Made by a program: the position numbers and the translations under genes. The notes under the pieces are model-generated. The model saw nothing but the letters and a program-made list of their open reading frames with translations. It ran no database searches and was not told where the DNA came from. DNA of 64,000 nt from Bosea sp. PAMC 26642 (GTDB taxonomy: Bacteria; Pseudomonadota; Alphaproteobacteria; Rhizobiales; Beijerinckiaceae): contig NZ_CP014301.1 in NCBI RefSeq assembly GCF_001562255.1, positions 3,038,001 to 3,102,000 of the forward strand. The letters are read 5' to 3'. Positions 53,773 through 62,111 of the stretch are shown in pieces; positions within the stretch are counted from its first letter, which is position 1, and every line of letters starts with the position of its first letter.

Positions 53773-54450
53773 TCACCGCGTCCGCGGGCGGCCCACTTTG
53801 AACCAGGTTCCAACATTCCACCGCTGCCTGTCTGCCTCTTCGACAGAAATGCACAATTCGGCAGCGCCGCAATCCGATCTGACGTCCCTTGAACAGGTGC
53901 AGCAGATAAGCGCAATCGATCCAATGGCTACATCGCGTCCCTCGGCGAAGAGACGACTTACGATAGGCTCACGGTCTTCAGACCCTATGCCTATGGCTAG
54001 CGCTTTGAGCAGATCAATTCGCGGATGGTCCGAGATTGGCTTTGGTTTCTGACGCATCGCCCGGGCGAGCCTATCGACATGCGCCTGCTCCAGATGACGC
54101 TTATGGGCATTGCCAGGCCCCGCGCTGGGCCAGAGCGTCCGAATGTCTGCGCTGCGAAGTTCGCCGCGCGAGCTTTCGCGGACATGTCGACATGCGATTG
54201 CCGCGTCGAGCGCTGCCACCGCGTCGACCGGCTCAACGATGAAACGTCCATATCGCGGGTAGGGCCGGTCAAGTGCCTCTGTCAGTGCCGTGAGTGCTCC
54301 GGCATCGATAGGAGGTAGCGCGACGCCCTCATGCTCCGCGCCGAATGGGCCGTCTCGCCCAACGGCGGCTTCGGTGCGATGCATAACCCAAGCAAGGGCC
54401 TGGTAGCGGGTCCACCAGGCCCGTCGTGCGATGTCACGAGAACCGCTCAC
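53773..54450 (-). CDS. Unknown protein between integrase and Xis-like gene
   Basis: A 225-residue protein (SRDIARRAWWTRYQALAWVM, YGRFIVEPVDAVAALDAAIA, HPRIDLLKALAIGIGSEDRE). A region with several Cys (ICCTCSRDVRSDCGAAELCI) is near the C-terminus. Its ATG overlaps the integrase stop by 4 bp, so it is cotranscribed. No known domain is recognised; a role in recombination or regulation is possible. Confidence 0.55.
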   Translation of the reverse strand: MSGSRDIARRAWWTRYQALAWVMHRTEAAVGRDGPFGAEHEGVALPPIDAGALTALTEALDRPYPRYGRFIVEPVDAVAALDAAIACRHVRESSRGELRSADIRTLWPSAGPGNAHKRHLEQAHVDRLARAMRQKPKPISDHPRIDLLKALAIGIGSEDREPIVSRLFAEGRDVAIGSIALICCTCSRDVRSDCGAAELCISVEEADRQRWNVGTWFKVGRPRTR

Positions 54451-55742
54451 GGCGACGCGCGTTGGGGGAATGGCACGACATGCGCGCCGTTGTTGCTCTC
54501 GCCAAGTGCATTTGCGACAGAAGCGCCAATGGAATTGGCAGCGCGCCGCAACGGGTCATTGTCCAAATGGGCGTAGCGCTGGGTCGTGCGCGCCTCGACG
54601 TGGCCTAAGAGCTTTCCAATGATTGGAAGCCCAAGACCTCCGCCCGCTCCGAATGATGCGAAGGTGTGGCGGATGTCGTGGATCCGAACGCCGGTCAGTC
54701 CCGCCCGCTTAGACACTGCTGTCCATGGGCGCTTCAAATCCGAACGCGGCTTCTCATCCTCCGCCCCCGCGCTCTCGCTAGCGATCACATATCGTCCGAC
54801 GCGCTTGAGCTTTGTCAGCACGGCCATCGCGGGGGCATTCAACACAACAGCCTTCTGGCCGGTCTTGGAATCGGGCAGCAGCAGGAGCCCGCGCTCGGCG
54901 TCAACATGCTGCCACTCAAGGTGCAGCACTTCTCTCAAACGGGCGCCGGTGAAAAGGAGGAGTCGGATAGCCGCTGCCGCGTGCTCGCCGATCACAGTCG
55001 CGCGTTGCTCCTTCGGCAGATGTTTAGCCTGCTTGTCTGGATCGACCTGCCATGGGATCCCGGAAGTCTCGGCCTCACGGATGGCATCGCCCAAGCGAGC
55101 GAGCTCGAGCGACGACAGGAAGCGTTCTCGCCGATGCTCAGGGTATTTCTCGACACCTTGAACCGGGTTTGTGCCTTGAGGTAGTAGGCCAGTGCTCGAT
55201 GCGAAGCTGAACATCGAGCCCACCACCGCCAGCATTCTATTGGCCTGGAATTTCGTGCGCTTCCACGAAAGATGCAGTCGAGCGATATCGGCCCGCGTCA
55301 CATCTTTTGCCTTAAAAGACCCAATCGCAGGCACGACAATACGGTTCAGGATGTCCGCGTAGTGCGCTTCAGTCCGGCTTTTGCGCTTGGCCGCGACATG
55401 GTCGCGTAGGAAAATAGCCGATACCTCTGCGATCGTCAGCGCCGCGCGGTGATCACTTTTGGCCTTGGCGGGATCCTCACCCACCTTTGCTCGTGACCGC
55501 AACTTGTCGGCGATTTTACGGGCTTCGTCCGGTGTGAACTCGTGAGCCGCCCCGATCGTCATGCGCTTCTTGGCTGCGCGGCGGCCACCGTCTCCTGCTC
55601 GGTACTCGAAAATCCAGGATTTGTTACCGGACGGGAATACCCGCAGTCCAAAGCCGCGGATTTCGCTATCGAAGACGACATAGCGAGTCGTGCGAGGTTC
55701 GGACGCATCGACCAGACGTTTGGTCAGTTTCACAGCTGTCAT
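54447..55742 (-). CDS. int: Tyrosine site-specific integrase
   Basis: A 431-residue P4-like phage integrase. An N-terminal DUF4102-type arm-binding domain (LTKRLVDASEPRTTRYVVFD, FGLRVFPSGNKSWIFEYR) is followed by a core-binding domain (about 100-195). The catalytic domain has Arg268 (TGARLRE), Lys293, His355-x-x-Arg358 (HDIRHTFAS), His381 (LLGH) and Tyr390 (TTQRYAHL), all intact. Met 55742 has GGAGGGCGAT upstream; the longer frame to 55844 is less likely. It lies beside attR and should catalyse integration at tRNA-Arg. Confidence 0.93.
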   Translation of the reverse strand: MTAVKLTKRLVDASEPRTTRYVVFDSEIRGFGLRVFPSGNKSWIFEYRAGDGGRRAAKKRMTIGAAHEFTPDEARKIADKLRSRAKVGEDPAKAKSDHRAALTIAEVSAIFLRDHVAAKRKSRTEAHYADILNRIVVPAIGSFKAKDVTRADIARLHLSWKRTKFQANRMLAVVGSMFSFASSTGLLPQGTNPVQGVEKYPEHRRERFLSSLELARLGDAIREAETSGIPWQVDPDKQAKHLPKEQRATVIGEHAAAAIRLLLFTGARLREVLHLEWQHVDAERGLLLLPDSKTGQKAVVLNAPAMAVLTKLKRVGRYVIASESAGAEDEKPRSDLKRPWTAVSKRAGLTGVRIHDIRHTFASFGAGGGLGLPIIGKLLGHVEARTTQRYAHLDNDPLRRAANSIGASVANALGESNNGAHVVPFPQRASP

Positions 55743-55899
55743 ATCGCCCTCCCAAACTAACGGGTCGCCACCGGGTCGCCACACTTGCGTCATGCCCGAG
55801 AGGGCCAACGGATACATGGTATGAAATAAGCGGCTGTAAATCAACGAATTGGGAAAGATACAAAGGCGAAGGAAAAGCTGCGGAAACGTCCGCCCTCAA

Positions 55900-55945
55900 A
55901 CTACGAATCTGAGGGTCAGAGGTTCGAATCCTTTCGGGCGCGCCA
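55900..55945 (+). other. attR: 46 bp repeat of tRNA-Arg 3' end
   Basis: A perfect copy of 16571-16616, without the 5' half of the tRNA. The integrase gene begins 158 bp away. This marks the right end of the integrated element. Confidence 0.93.
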
Positions 55946-56195
55946 TTTTCTAAATAAAACATAGACTTACGACAAGAAGCCGGCAGGTCCTCCACTGCCG
56001 CCCGGAGAAATACCGGATAGGCACCGTTTTTGGTGCCCGGGCGATCAGCCTCTGAGCCCTGAGCCTTGCCGCGCAGGCGGCTTCCGGAACCGCGGGTCGG
56101 AGGTTCGAACCCCTTCACAAGGGCCGTCGCTCCGCTTCCAATCCAGCCTGGCGCTACTGCGTTTTGCACGTCGCCCCCCGTCGAGTGGCCCGCCA

Positions 56196-56452
56196 TCGCG
56201 CCCGGCAAGCCGATGCAGAAGCGCATCGAAAGCTGCAAGGGCCGCTTGGGTGACGAACTGCTGAACGAGACGCCCTTCTCGTTCCTGGCGCAGGCCCGAA
56301 CCGCATGGGCCAACTCGCGCACCGACGACAGCACCGCGCGCCCTTACTCCCAACTCGGCTGCCAGACGCCACGGCCTTCGCCACGGCTTCCGAACAGGCT
56401 CCAAAAGCGCTTGGTACGACTCAGCGCTGAATAAAACAGGGGGCAACCTCAC
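56196..56452 (+). pseudogene. Decayed 3' end of an IS3-family transposase
   Basis: The translation APGKPMQKRIESCKGRLGDE, then LLNETPFSFLAQARTAWANS and RPYSQLGCQTP matches the last part of the intact OrfB at 25715-26644 with many substitutions. The DNA ends GGGGGCAACCTCA, like the intact right terminus GGGGGCAACGTCA. The left two thirds are gone. It lies between attR and glpR, so it is outside the element. Confidence 0.85.
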
Positions 56453-56549
56453 CTTGGCGGAACTCCGCAATGTCTGGCCGCTCCCGGCCTTGACGATTGA
56501 CGCAGACCCTCCTTGCCGCCAGCCTGCCGCCTGCCAACCGGAGCCTGCC

Positions 56550-57344
56550 ATGGAGACCATCACGCCACGTCAGCGCGAAATCGTGACGCTGGCGCGCAGC
56601 CAGGGGCGCGTCGCTGTCGAGGACTTGGCGGCGCGCTACGATGTCAGCGCGCAGACCATCCGCAAGGACCTCAATCAGCTCTGCGAGCACCGCATCATGT
56701 CGCGCGTCCATGGCGGCGCTGTCGTGGCCTCCAGCGTCGAGAACCTTGCATACGAGGCGAGGCGCTTCATTGCTCGTGATGAGAAGATCGCGATCGGTCG
56801 CGCCGCTGCGGCGCTGATCCCCAACGACGCCTCGCTCTTCATCAATATCGGCACGACCACGGAAGAGGTCGCTCGTGCGCTCGCCGACCATAGCGGCCTG
56901 CTCGTCATCACCAACAACCTGCATGTCGCGACCTTGCTCTACCCGCATCCTCGCATCGAGGTCATTATCGCTGGCGGCCCGGTGCGGCGCTCCGACGGCG
57001 GTGTCGTCGGCTCGGCTGCGGTCGATCTGATCCGCCAGTTCAAGGTCGACTACGCCGTCATCGGCACCTCCGCGATCGACCCGGACGGAGCCCTGCTTGA
57101 TTTCGACTATCGCGAGGTTCGCGTCTCGCAGGCGATCATCGAGAACGCCCGTCAATGCGTACTTGTCGCCGACAGCCTCAAGCTCGAGCGCTCCGCCCCG
57201 ATCCGCATCGGCCATCTGCGCGATATCGACGTCTTCGTCACGGACCGCATGAGCTCGGAACCTCTGCGCGAACTGTGCCGTGTCACCGGGATTTCCGTGA
57301 TTGAGACCGTTGGACCGGAGGCACCAATCGAAAACGAAGGTTGA
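56550..57344 (+). CDS. glpR: DeoR-family repressor of glycerol metabolism
   Basis: A 264-residue DeoR/GlpR regulator. The N-terminal HTH (about 4-57) has TPRQREIVTLARSQGRVAVE and YDVSAQTIRKDLNQLCE. The sugar-phosphate sensor domain has LFINIGTTTEEVARALADHS, LLVITNNLHVATLL, VIIAGGPVRRSDGGVVG and DFDYREVRVSQAII. It is expected to release DNA when glycerol-3-phosphate binds. The ATG 56550 matches the family N-terminus. Its upstream region borders the IS remnant. Repeats resembling its operator lie at the end of the gene. Confidence 0.9.
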   Translation: METITPRQREIVTLARSQGRVAVEDLAARYDVSAQTIRKDLNQLCEHRIMSRVHGGAVVASSVENLAYEARRFIARDEKIAIGRAAAALIPNDASLFINIGTTTEEVARALADHSGLLVITNNLHVATLLYPHPRIEVIIAGGPVRRSDGGVVGSAAVDLIRQFKVDYAVIGTSAIDPDGALLDFDYREVRVSQAIIENARQCVLVADSLKLERSAPIRIGHLRDIDVFVTDRMSSEPLRELCRVTGISVIETVGPEAPIENEG

Positions 57345-57367
57345 ACTTTCGTTTTCACTTTCGTTTT
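57331..57367. promoter_or_regulatory. Repeated CTTTCGTTTT elements before glpD, candidate GlpR operators
   Basis: CTTTCGTTTT occurs at 57346-57355 and 57358-57367, a 12 bp period. An inverted relative AAAACGAAG is at 57331-57339. Repeats with TTCG cores are typical DeoR-family sites. They lie 78 bp before the glpD start, where its promoter should be. Confidence 0.6.
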
Positions 57368-57444
57368 GTCATTGCCCGCAAGGAAAACACTGGCTAGCTT
57401 CTGATTCAGGAAGGGCGCTGAAGCCGCCTGCCTGGAGGAAATGC

Positions 57445-59004
57445 GTGACGGGTCCGGTCTACGACATCGCCATCATCGGCGGCGGGGTGAATGGCTGCAG
57501 CATCGCGCGCGATGCGGCCGGGCGCGGCGCTTCCATCGTGCTGTTCGAGCAGGGCGATCTCGCCAGCGCGACCTCCTCGGCCTCGACCAAGCTGATCCAT
57601 GGCGGCCTGCGCTATCTCGAGCATTACGAGTTTCGGCTGGTGCGCGAGGCGCTGGCCGAGCGCGAGGTGATGTGGCGGGCAGCGCCCCATATCGTCTGGC
57701 CGCTGCGTTTCGTGCTGCCGCATCATGATGGCCTGCGGCCCTGGTGGATCCTGCGGCTCGGCCTCTTCCTCTATGACCATCTCGGCGGCCGCCGCCTGCT
57801 GCCGGCCGCTCGCTCGCTCGATCTCAGCCGCGATGCCGCGGGCGAAGCGCTGAAGCCGCGCTTCACCAGGGCCTTTGAATATTCCGATTGCTGGGTCGAG
57901 GATTCGCGCCTCGTCGTACTCAATGCGCGCGATGCGGCCGAGCATGGCGCGACCATACTGCCGCGCACCAAGGTAATCTCGGCCCGCCGCGAGGCCGGGC
58001 ATTGGCTGGTCACCTCCCAAGGCCCCGACGGTGCCGAGGTCACGATCCGCGCCCGCGCGCTCGTCAATGCCGCCGGCCCCTGGGTCGCCGATGTGCTGAA
58101 CGGCATCGTGCCGAGCAACCGGCCGGCCTCGGTCCGGCTGGTCCAGGGCAGCCATATCGTCGTGCGCCGGCTGTTCGAGCATGAGCGCTGCTACATCTTC
58201 CAGAACGCCGATGGGCGCATCGTCTTCGCCATCCCCTACGAGAACGACCTCACCCTGATCGGCACGACCGACAAGGACTACGAGGGCGATCCGGCTGAGG
58301 TCGCGGCCGGTGAGGACGAGATCGCCTATCTCTGCGCCGCGGCGAGCGATTATTTCCGCCACCCGATCACGCGCGAGGATGTGGTCTGGACCTATTCCGG
58401 CGTGCGCCCGCTCTATGACGACGGCGCCAGCAAGGCGCAGGAAGCCACGCGCGACTATGTGCTGACGCTGGACGAGCCGGACGGCGGAGCCCCGATGCTC
58501 TCGGTTTTCGGCGGCAAGATCACGACCTCGCGCCGCCTTGCCGAAGCCGCCGTGGCCAAGCTCGCCGGCGCCAGATCCGCCGCTGCCCTGCCGACTTTGC
58601 GCGCGGCGCCCTGGACCGCGGCCGCGACACTTCCGGGCGGCGATTTCCCCCCCGACGGGTTCAAGGCGCTGGTCGCCGAGACCTGCGCCCGGCGCCCCTG
58701 GCTCGATCGCGATCTGGCGCGCCGGCTGGTGCGCGCCTATGGTACGCGCGCGGAACGCATTCTCGACGGCGCGACCGGCATGGCCGATCTCGGCCGCGTT
58801 TTCGGAGCCGATCTGACCGAGCGCGAGGTCGTCTATCTGATGGCGCAGGAATGGGCGGCGAGCGCCCATGATGTGCTGTTCAGGCGTAGCAAGCTCGGCT
58901 TGCGGCTGTCGCCGGCCGAGCGGGAGGCGCTCGACGCCTTTATGCGCCATCCCCCGGCGGGCCAAGACGCGTCGCGGGCCTTGCAGGCGGAGAGCCGGTC
59001 ATGA
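57445..59004 (+). CDS. glpD: Glycerol-3-phosphate dehydrogenase (quinone), aerobic
   Basis: A 519-residue FAD enzyme. FAD motif IAIIGGGVNGCSIARDAAGR, the DASATSSASTKLIHGGLRYL-like segment (LASATSSASTKLIHGGLRYL), LVNAAGPWVADVL, LIGTTDKDYEGDP, YSGVRPLYDDG and the C-terminal DAO_C domain are present. It oxidises glycerol-3-phosphate to dihydroxyacetone phosphate and feeds electrons to quinone at the inner membrane. GTG 57445 has GGAGG upstream at 57434-57438; the frame's upstream part is not homologous. It overlaps glpS by 4 bp. Confidence 0.95.
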   Translation: MTGPVYDIAIIGGGVNGCSIARDAAGRGASIVLFEQGDLASATSSASTKLIHGGLRYLEHYEFRLVREALAEREVMWRAAPHIVWPLRFVLPHHDGLRPWWILRLGLFLYDHLGGRRLLPAARSLDLSRDAAGEALKPRFTRAFEYSDCWVEDSRLVVLNARDAAEHGATILPRTKVISARREAGHWLVTSQGPDGAEVTIRARALVNAAGPWVADVLNGIVPSNRPASVRLVQGSHIVVRRLFEHERCYIFQNADGRIVFAIPYENDLTLIGTTDKDYEGDPAEVAAGEDEIAYLCAAASDYFRHPITREDVVWTYSGVRPLYDDGASKAQEATRDYVLTLDEPDGGAPMLSVFGGKITTSRRLAEAAVAKLAGARSAAALPTLRAAPWTAAATLPGGDFPPDGFKALVAETCARRPWLDRDLARRLVRAYGTRAERILDGATGMADLGRVFGADLTEREVVYLMAQEWAASAHDVLFRRSKLGLRLSPAEREALDAFMRHPPAGQDASRALQAESRS

Positions 59005-60086
59005 GCCTGACGCTGGAGCATGTCGGCCTGGAGCGCGGCGGCGAGAGCCAACTCCGCGACATCTCGCTGACGCTGGAGAAAGGCTCGCTCAACGTCCTGC
59101 TCGGCGCGACGCTCGCGGGCAAGACCTCGCTGATGCGGCTGATGGCCGGGCTCGACGCGCCGACGACCGGCCGCGTGCTCGTCGGCGGGCGCGACGTTAC
59201 CGGCCTGCCGGTGCAGAAGCGCGATGTCGCCATGGTCTACCAGCAGTTCATCAACTACCCCTCGCTGAGCGTCTACGAGAACATCGCCTCGCCTCTGCGG
59301 GTCGCCCGGCTCGGGGCCGACGAGATCGCAGCGCGGGTCAGGGCCGCCGCCGGCCTGCTCAGGCTCGAGCCCTATCTGCAGCGCAAGCCGCTGGAACTTT
59401 CGGGCGGCCAGCAGCAGCGCACCGCAATCGCGCGCGCGCTGGTGAAGCGGGCCGAGCTGGTGCTGCTCGACGAGCCGCTCGCCAATCTCGACTACAAGCT
59501 GCGCGAGGAACTGCGCGAGGAACTGCCGCGCATCTTCGCCGAATCGGGCGCGATCTTCGTCTATGCCACCACCGAGCCGAGCGAGGCGCTCCTGCTCGGC
59601 GGCGCGACCGCGACCCTGTTCCAGGGCGAGGTGACGCAGTTCGGCCCGACCGCGCAGGTCTACCGCCAGCCGCATGACCTGGTGACGGCGCAGGTCTTCT
59701 CCGATCCGCCGCTGAACGTCCTGTCCGGGCGCAAGCACGGCGGCGAGGTCACGCTGGCCACCGGCGCGAGCGTGCCGGCCGCCGGCGCCTTCGCTGCGGT
59801 GCCCGACGGGCGCTATAGCATCGGCTTCCGCGCCCATCATCTGGCGCTCGATCCCTTGCCGGCTCCGGCGATCGCGCTCTCCGCCACCGTCTCGGTTTCC
59901 GAGATCACCGGCTCGGAAAGCTATGTCCATCTCGATCTCGGCGCGCATCGTCTCGTTGCGCTGGTTCCGGGCGTGCGCCGGCTGGAGCCGGGCTCGGCCG
60001 TGACGGCCTGGCTCGATCCGCGCCGTATCTTCCTGTTCGACGAGAGCGGGGCGCTTGCCGCCAGCGCTGTCGCGAAGGCCGCGTGA
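59001..60086 (+). CDS. glpS: Glycerol ABC importer, ATP-binding protein GlpS
   Basis: A 361-residue MalK-type ATPase. Walker A LGATLAGKTS (variant in the loop), Q-loop VYQQFINYPSLSVYEN, signature LSGGQQQRTAIARAL, Walker B LVLLDEPLANLDYKL, then a TOBE/OB regulatory domain from about 240. With GlpT it should form the heteromeric ATPase of the glycerol importer known from rhizobia. It is translationally coupled to glpD and precedes glpT by 7 bp. Confidence 0.9.
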   Translation: MSLTLEHVGLERGGESQLRDISLTLEKGSLNVLLGATLAGKTSLMRLMAGLDAPTTGRVLVGGRDVTGLPVQKRDVAMVYQQFINYPSLSVYENIASPLRVARLGADEIAARVRAAAGLLRLEPYLQRKPLELSGGQQQRTAIARALVKRAELVLLDEPLANLDYKLREELREELPRIFAESGAIFVYATTEPSEALLLGGATATLFQGEVTQFGPTAQVYRQPHDLVTAQVFSDPPLNVLSGRKHGGEVTLATGASVPAAGAFAAVPDGRYSIGFRAHHLALDPLPAPAIALSATVSVSEITGSESYVHLDLGAHRLVALVPGVRRLEPGSAVTAWLDPRRIFLFDESGALAASAVAKAA

Positions 60087-60093
60087 GAGCGCC

Positions 60094-61206
60094 ATGGCCC
60101 AGATCACGCTCGACAAGCTCGCCCATGCCTACAAGCCCAATCCGCAGGGTCCGCAGGACTATGCCCTGACCGAAGTCGACCATGTCTGGCGCCAGGGCGG
60201 GGCCTATGCCCTGCTCGGTCCGTCCGGCTGCGGCAAGACCACACTGCTCAACATCATTTCCGGCCTCGTCGTGCCGACGCGCGGGCGCATCCTGTTCGAC
60301 GGCGTCGACGTCACGAGGCTGCCGACCGAGGCACGCAACATCGCCCAGGTCTTCCAGTTCCCGGTCGTCTACGACACCATGACGGTCCGCGAGAACCTGG
60401 CCTTTCCGCTGAAGAACCGCGGCGTCGAGCGCAAGCTGATCGAGGCCCGCGTCGCCGAGATCGCCGGCCTGCTCGACCTGACCGGCGTGCTCGATCGCAA
60501 GGCAAGCCATCTCGGCGCCGACGCCAAGCAGAAGATCTCGCTCGGACGCGGGCTGGTGCGCCCCGATGTGGCGGCGATCCTGTTCGACGAGCCGCTGACG
60601 GTGATCGACCCGCATCTGAAATGGCAGTTGCGCTCGATGCTGAAGGAACTGCACCGCAAGCTCGATCTGACCATGATCTACGTCACCCACGACCAGACCG
60701 AGGCGTTGACCTTCGCCGACACGGTCGTGGTCATGCATGAGGGCGGCGTGGTCCAGACCGGCACGCCGGAGGAACTGTTCCAGCATCCGGCCCACACCTT
60801 CGTCGGCCATTTCATCGGCTCGCCGGGCATGAACGTCCTGCCCTGCGCGGTTTCGGGCGCGCTCGCCAGCCTCGCCGGCCAGACGATCGCGCTGGTGCGG
60901 GCCTATCCCGCGCTCGACGCCGGCCGGATCGAACTCGGCATCCGGCCGGAATACGCGCTTCTGCGTCCGCGCGGCGAGGGTCTGCCGGTGCGGATCCGCC
61001 GGATCGACGATATCGGCCGCGTCCGCATCGCCCGCGTCGAGCTGGATGGCCTGGCGCTGGCGGCGACAGTGCCCGACGAGGCGAATTTCGACGGCGACTC
61101 GGCCGCGCTCGCCCTCGATCCGAACCAGATCCACATCTATTGCGACGGGCATCTCGTGCAGGGCCAGCCCCTCCATGCCGCTTCGCCAGCCACGGAGGGT
61201 GTCTGA
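60094..61206 (+). CDS. glpT: Glycerol ABC importer, ATP-binding protein GlpT
   Basis: A 370-residue MalK-type ATPase. Walker A GPSGCGKTTLLN, Q-loop VFQFPVVYDTMTVREN, Walker B AAILFDEPLTVIDPH and H-loop YVTHDQTEAL are normal. The ABC signature is degenerate: LGADAKQKISLGRGLV in place of LSGGQxQR. I recall the same form from other GlpT proteins, so one of the two ATP sites is probably weak. Met 60094 is chosen; an upstream ATG-like start gives an unrelated tail. This is not the E. coli GlpT antiporter. Confidence 0.9.
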   Translation: MAQITLDKLAHAYKPNPQGPQDYALTEVDHVWRQGGAYALLGPSGCGKTTLLNIISGLVVPTRGRILFDGVDVTRLPTEARNIAQVFQFPVVYDTMTVRENLAFPLKNRGVERKLIEARVAEIAGLLDLTGVLDRKASHLGADAKQKISLGRGLVRPDVAAILFDEPLTVIDPHLKWQLRSMLKELHRKLDLTMIYVTHDQTEALTFADTVVVMHEGGVVQTGTPEELFQHPAHTFVGHFIGSPGMNVLPCAVSGALASLAGQTIALVRAYPALDAGRIELGIRPEYALLRPRGEGLPVRIRRIDDIGRVRIARVELDGLALAATVPDEANFDGDSAALALDPNQIHIYCDGHLVQGQPLHAASPATEGV

Positions 61207-61208
61207 GC

Positions 61209-62111
61209 ATGCGCAAGCCCGTCAACCAGAAGGCCTGGTTCCTGGTGCTGCCGGTGCTGCTGATCGTGGCCTTCTCGGCCGTGATCCCGCTGATGACCGT
61301 GGTCAATTATTCGACGCAGGATTCCTTCGGCAACAACCAGTTCTTCTGGAACGGCGTCGGCTGGTTTTCCGAACTGCTCGACCCCAAGAGCGACCTCGGC
61401 TCGCGCTTTTACGACTCGCTCTGGCGCAACCTCGCCTTCTCGGGAATCATCCTGGCGATCCAGATTCCGCTCGGCATCGTCGTGGCGCTGTCGATGCCGC
61501 GCGAGGGCTGGCAGGTCTCGGTGACGCTGGTGCTGATGGCGCTGCCGCTGCTGATCCCGTGGAACGTCGTCGGCACGATCTGGCAGATCTTCGCCCGCGG
61601 CGATATCGGCCTGTTCGGCGCCGCCGTGAACGGGCTCGGCATCCGCTACAACTATGTTTCCGACCCGATCGCGGCCTGGTTCACCATCATCATCATGGAT
61701 GTCTGGCATTGGACCTCGCTGGTGGCGCTGCTCTGCTACGCCGGCCTGAAATCGATCCCCGACGCCTATTACCAAGCCGCCCGCATCGACGGCGCCTCGC
61801 GCTGGGCCGTGTTCCGCACCATCCAGCTGCCGAAGATGAGCCGCGTCCTGCTCATCGCCGTTCTGCTGCGCTTCATGGATTCCTTCATGATCTATACCGA
61901 GCCCTTCGTCGTCACCGGCGGCGGCCCGGGCAATTCCACCACTTTCCTGTCGATCGAACTGGTCAAGCTCGCGCTCGGGCAGTTCGACCTCGGCAAGGCC
62001 GCGGCGCTCTCGATCGTCTACAACCTGATCATTCTGGCCGTGTGCTGGGTCTTCTACACGGTCATGACCGCGGCCGACGCCAGGGCCGACGCGAACGCGG
62101 GGAGGGCCTGA
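61209..62111 (+). CDS. glpP: Glycerol ABC importer, permease GlpP
   Basis: A 300-residue membrane protein with six predicted helices (first: AWFLVLPVLLIVAFSAVIPL). The binding-protein-dependent EAA loop is YYQAARIDGASRWAVFRTIQ. It corresponds to the MalF-type permease of the glycerol importer. ATG 61209 lies directly after glpT. The stop overlaps the glpQ start by one base. Confidence 0.92.
   Translation: MRKPVNQKAWFLVLPVLLIVAFSAVIPLMTVVNYSTQDSFGNNQFFWNGVGWFSELLDPKSDLGSRFYDSLWRNLAFSGIILAIQIPLGIVVALSMPREGWQVSVTLVLMALPLLIPWNVVGTIWQIFARGDIGLFGAAVNGLGIRYNYVSDPIAAWFTIIIMDVWHWTSLVALLCYAGLKSIPDAYYQAARIDGASRWAVFRTIQLPKMSRVLLIAVLLRFMDSFMIYTEPFVVTGGGPGNSTTFLSIELVKLALGQFDLGKAAALSIVYNLIILAVCWVFYTVMTAADARADANAGRA

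Larger units (their letters stand above)
16571..55945. mobile_element. 39.4 kb tRNA-Arg-integrated composite element (phage-derived, with metabolic cargo)
   Basis: Perfect 46 bp att repeats flank the region. A tyrosine integrase with all catalytic residues starts 158 bp inside the right copy. An AlpA/Xis-like gene, a prim-pol, a RepA-like ATPase, tail proteins and a small-terminase-like gene support phage ancestry. Inside are an intact IS3 element, a nine-gene transport/oxidoreductase cluster and repair/stress genes. No capsid, portal, large terminase or lysis gene was recognised, so it is either a decayed prophage or a satellite/integrative island that acquired cargo. Confidence 0.85.

Noticed and set aside
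57406..58965. 519-codon open frame antisense to glpD
   Set aside because: glpD is unambiguous; the reverse frame is an artefact of codon bias.
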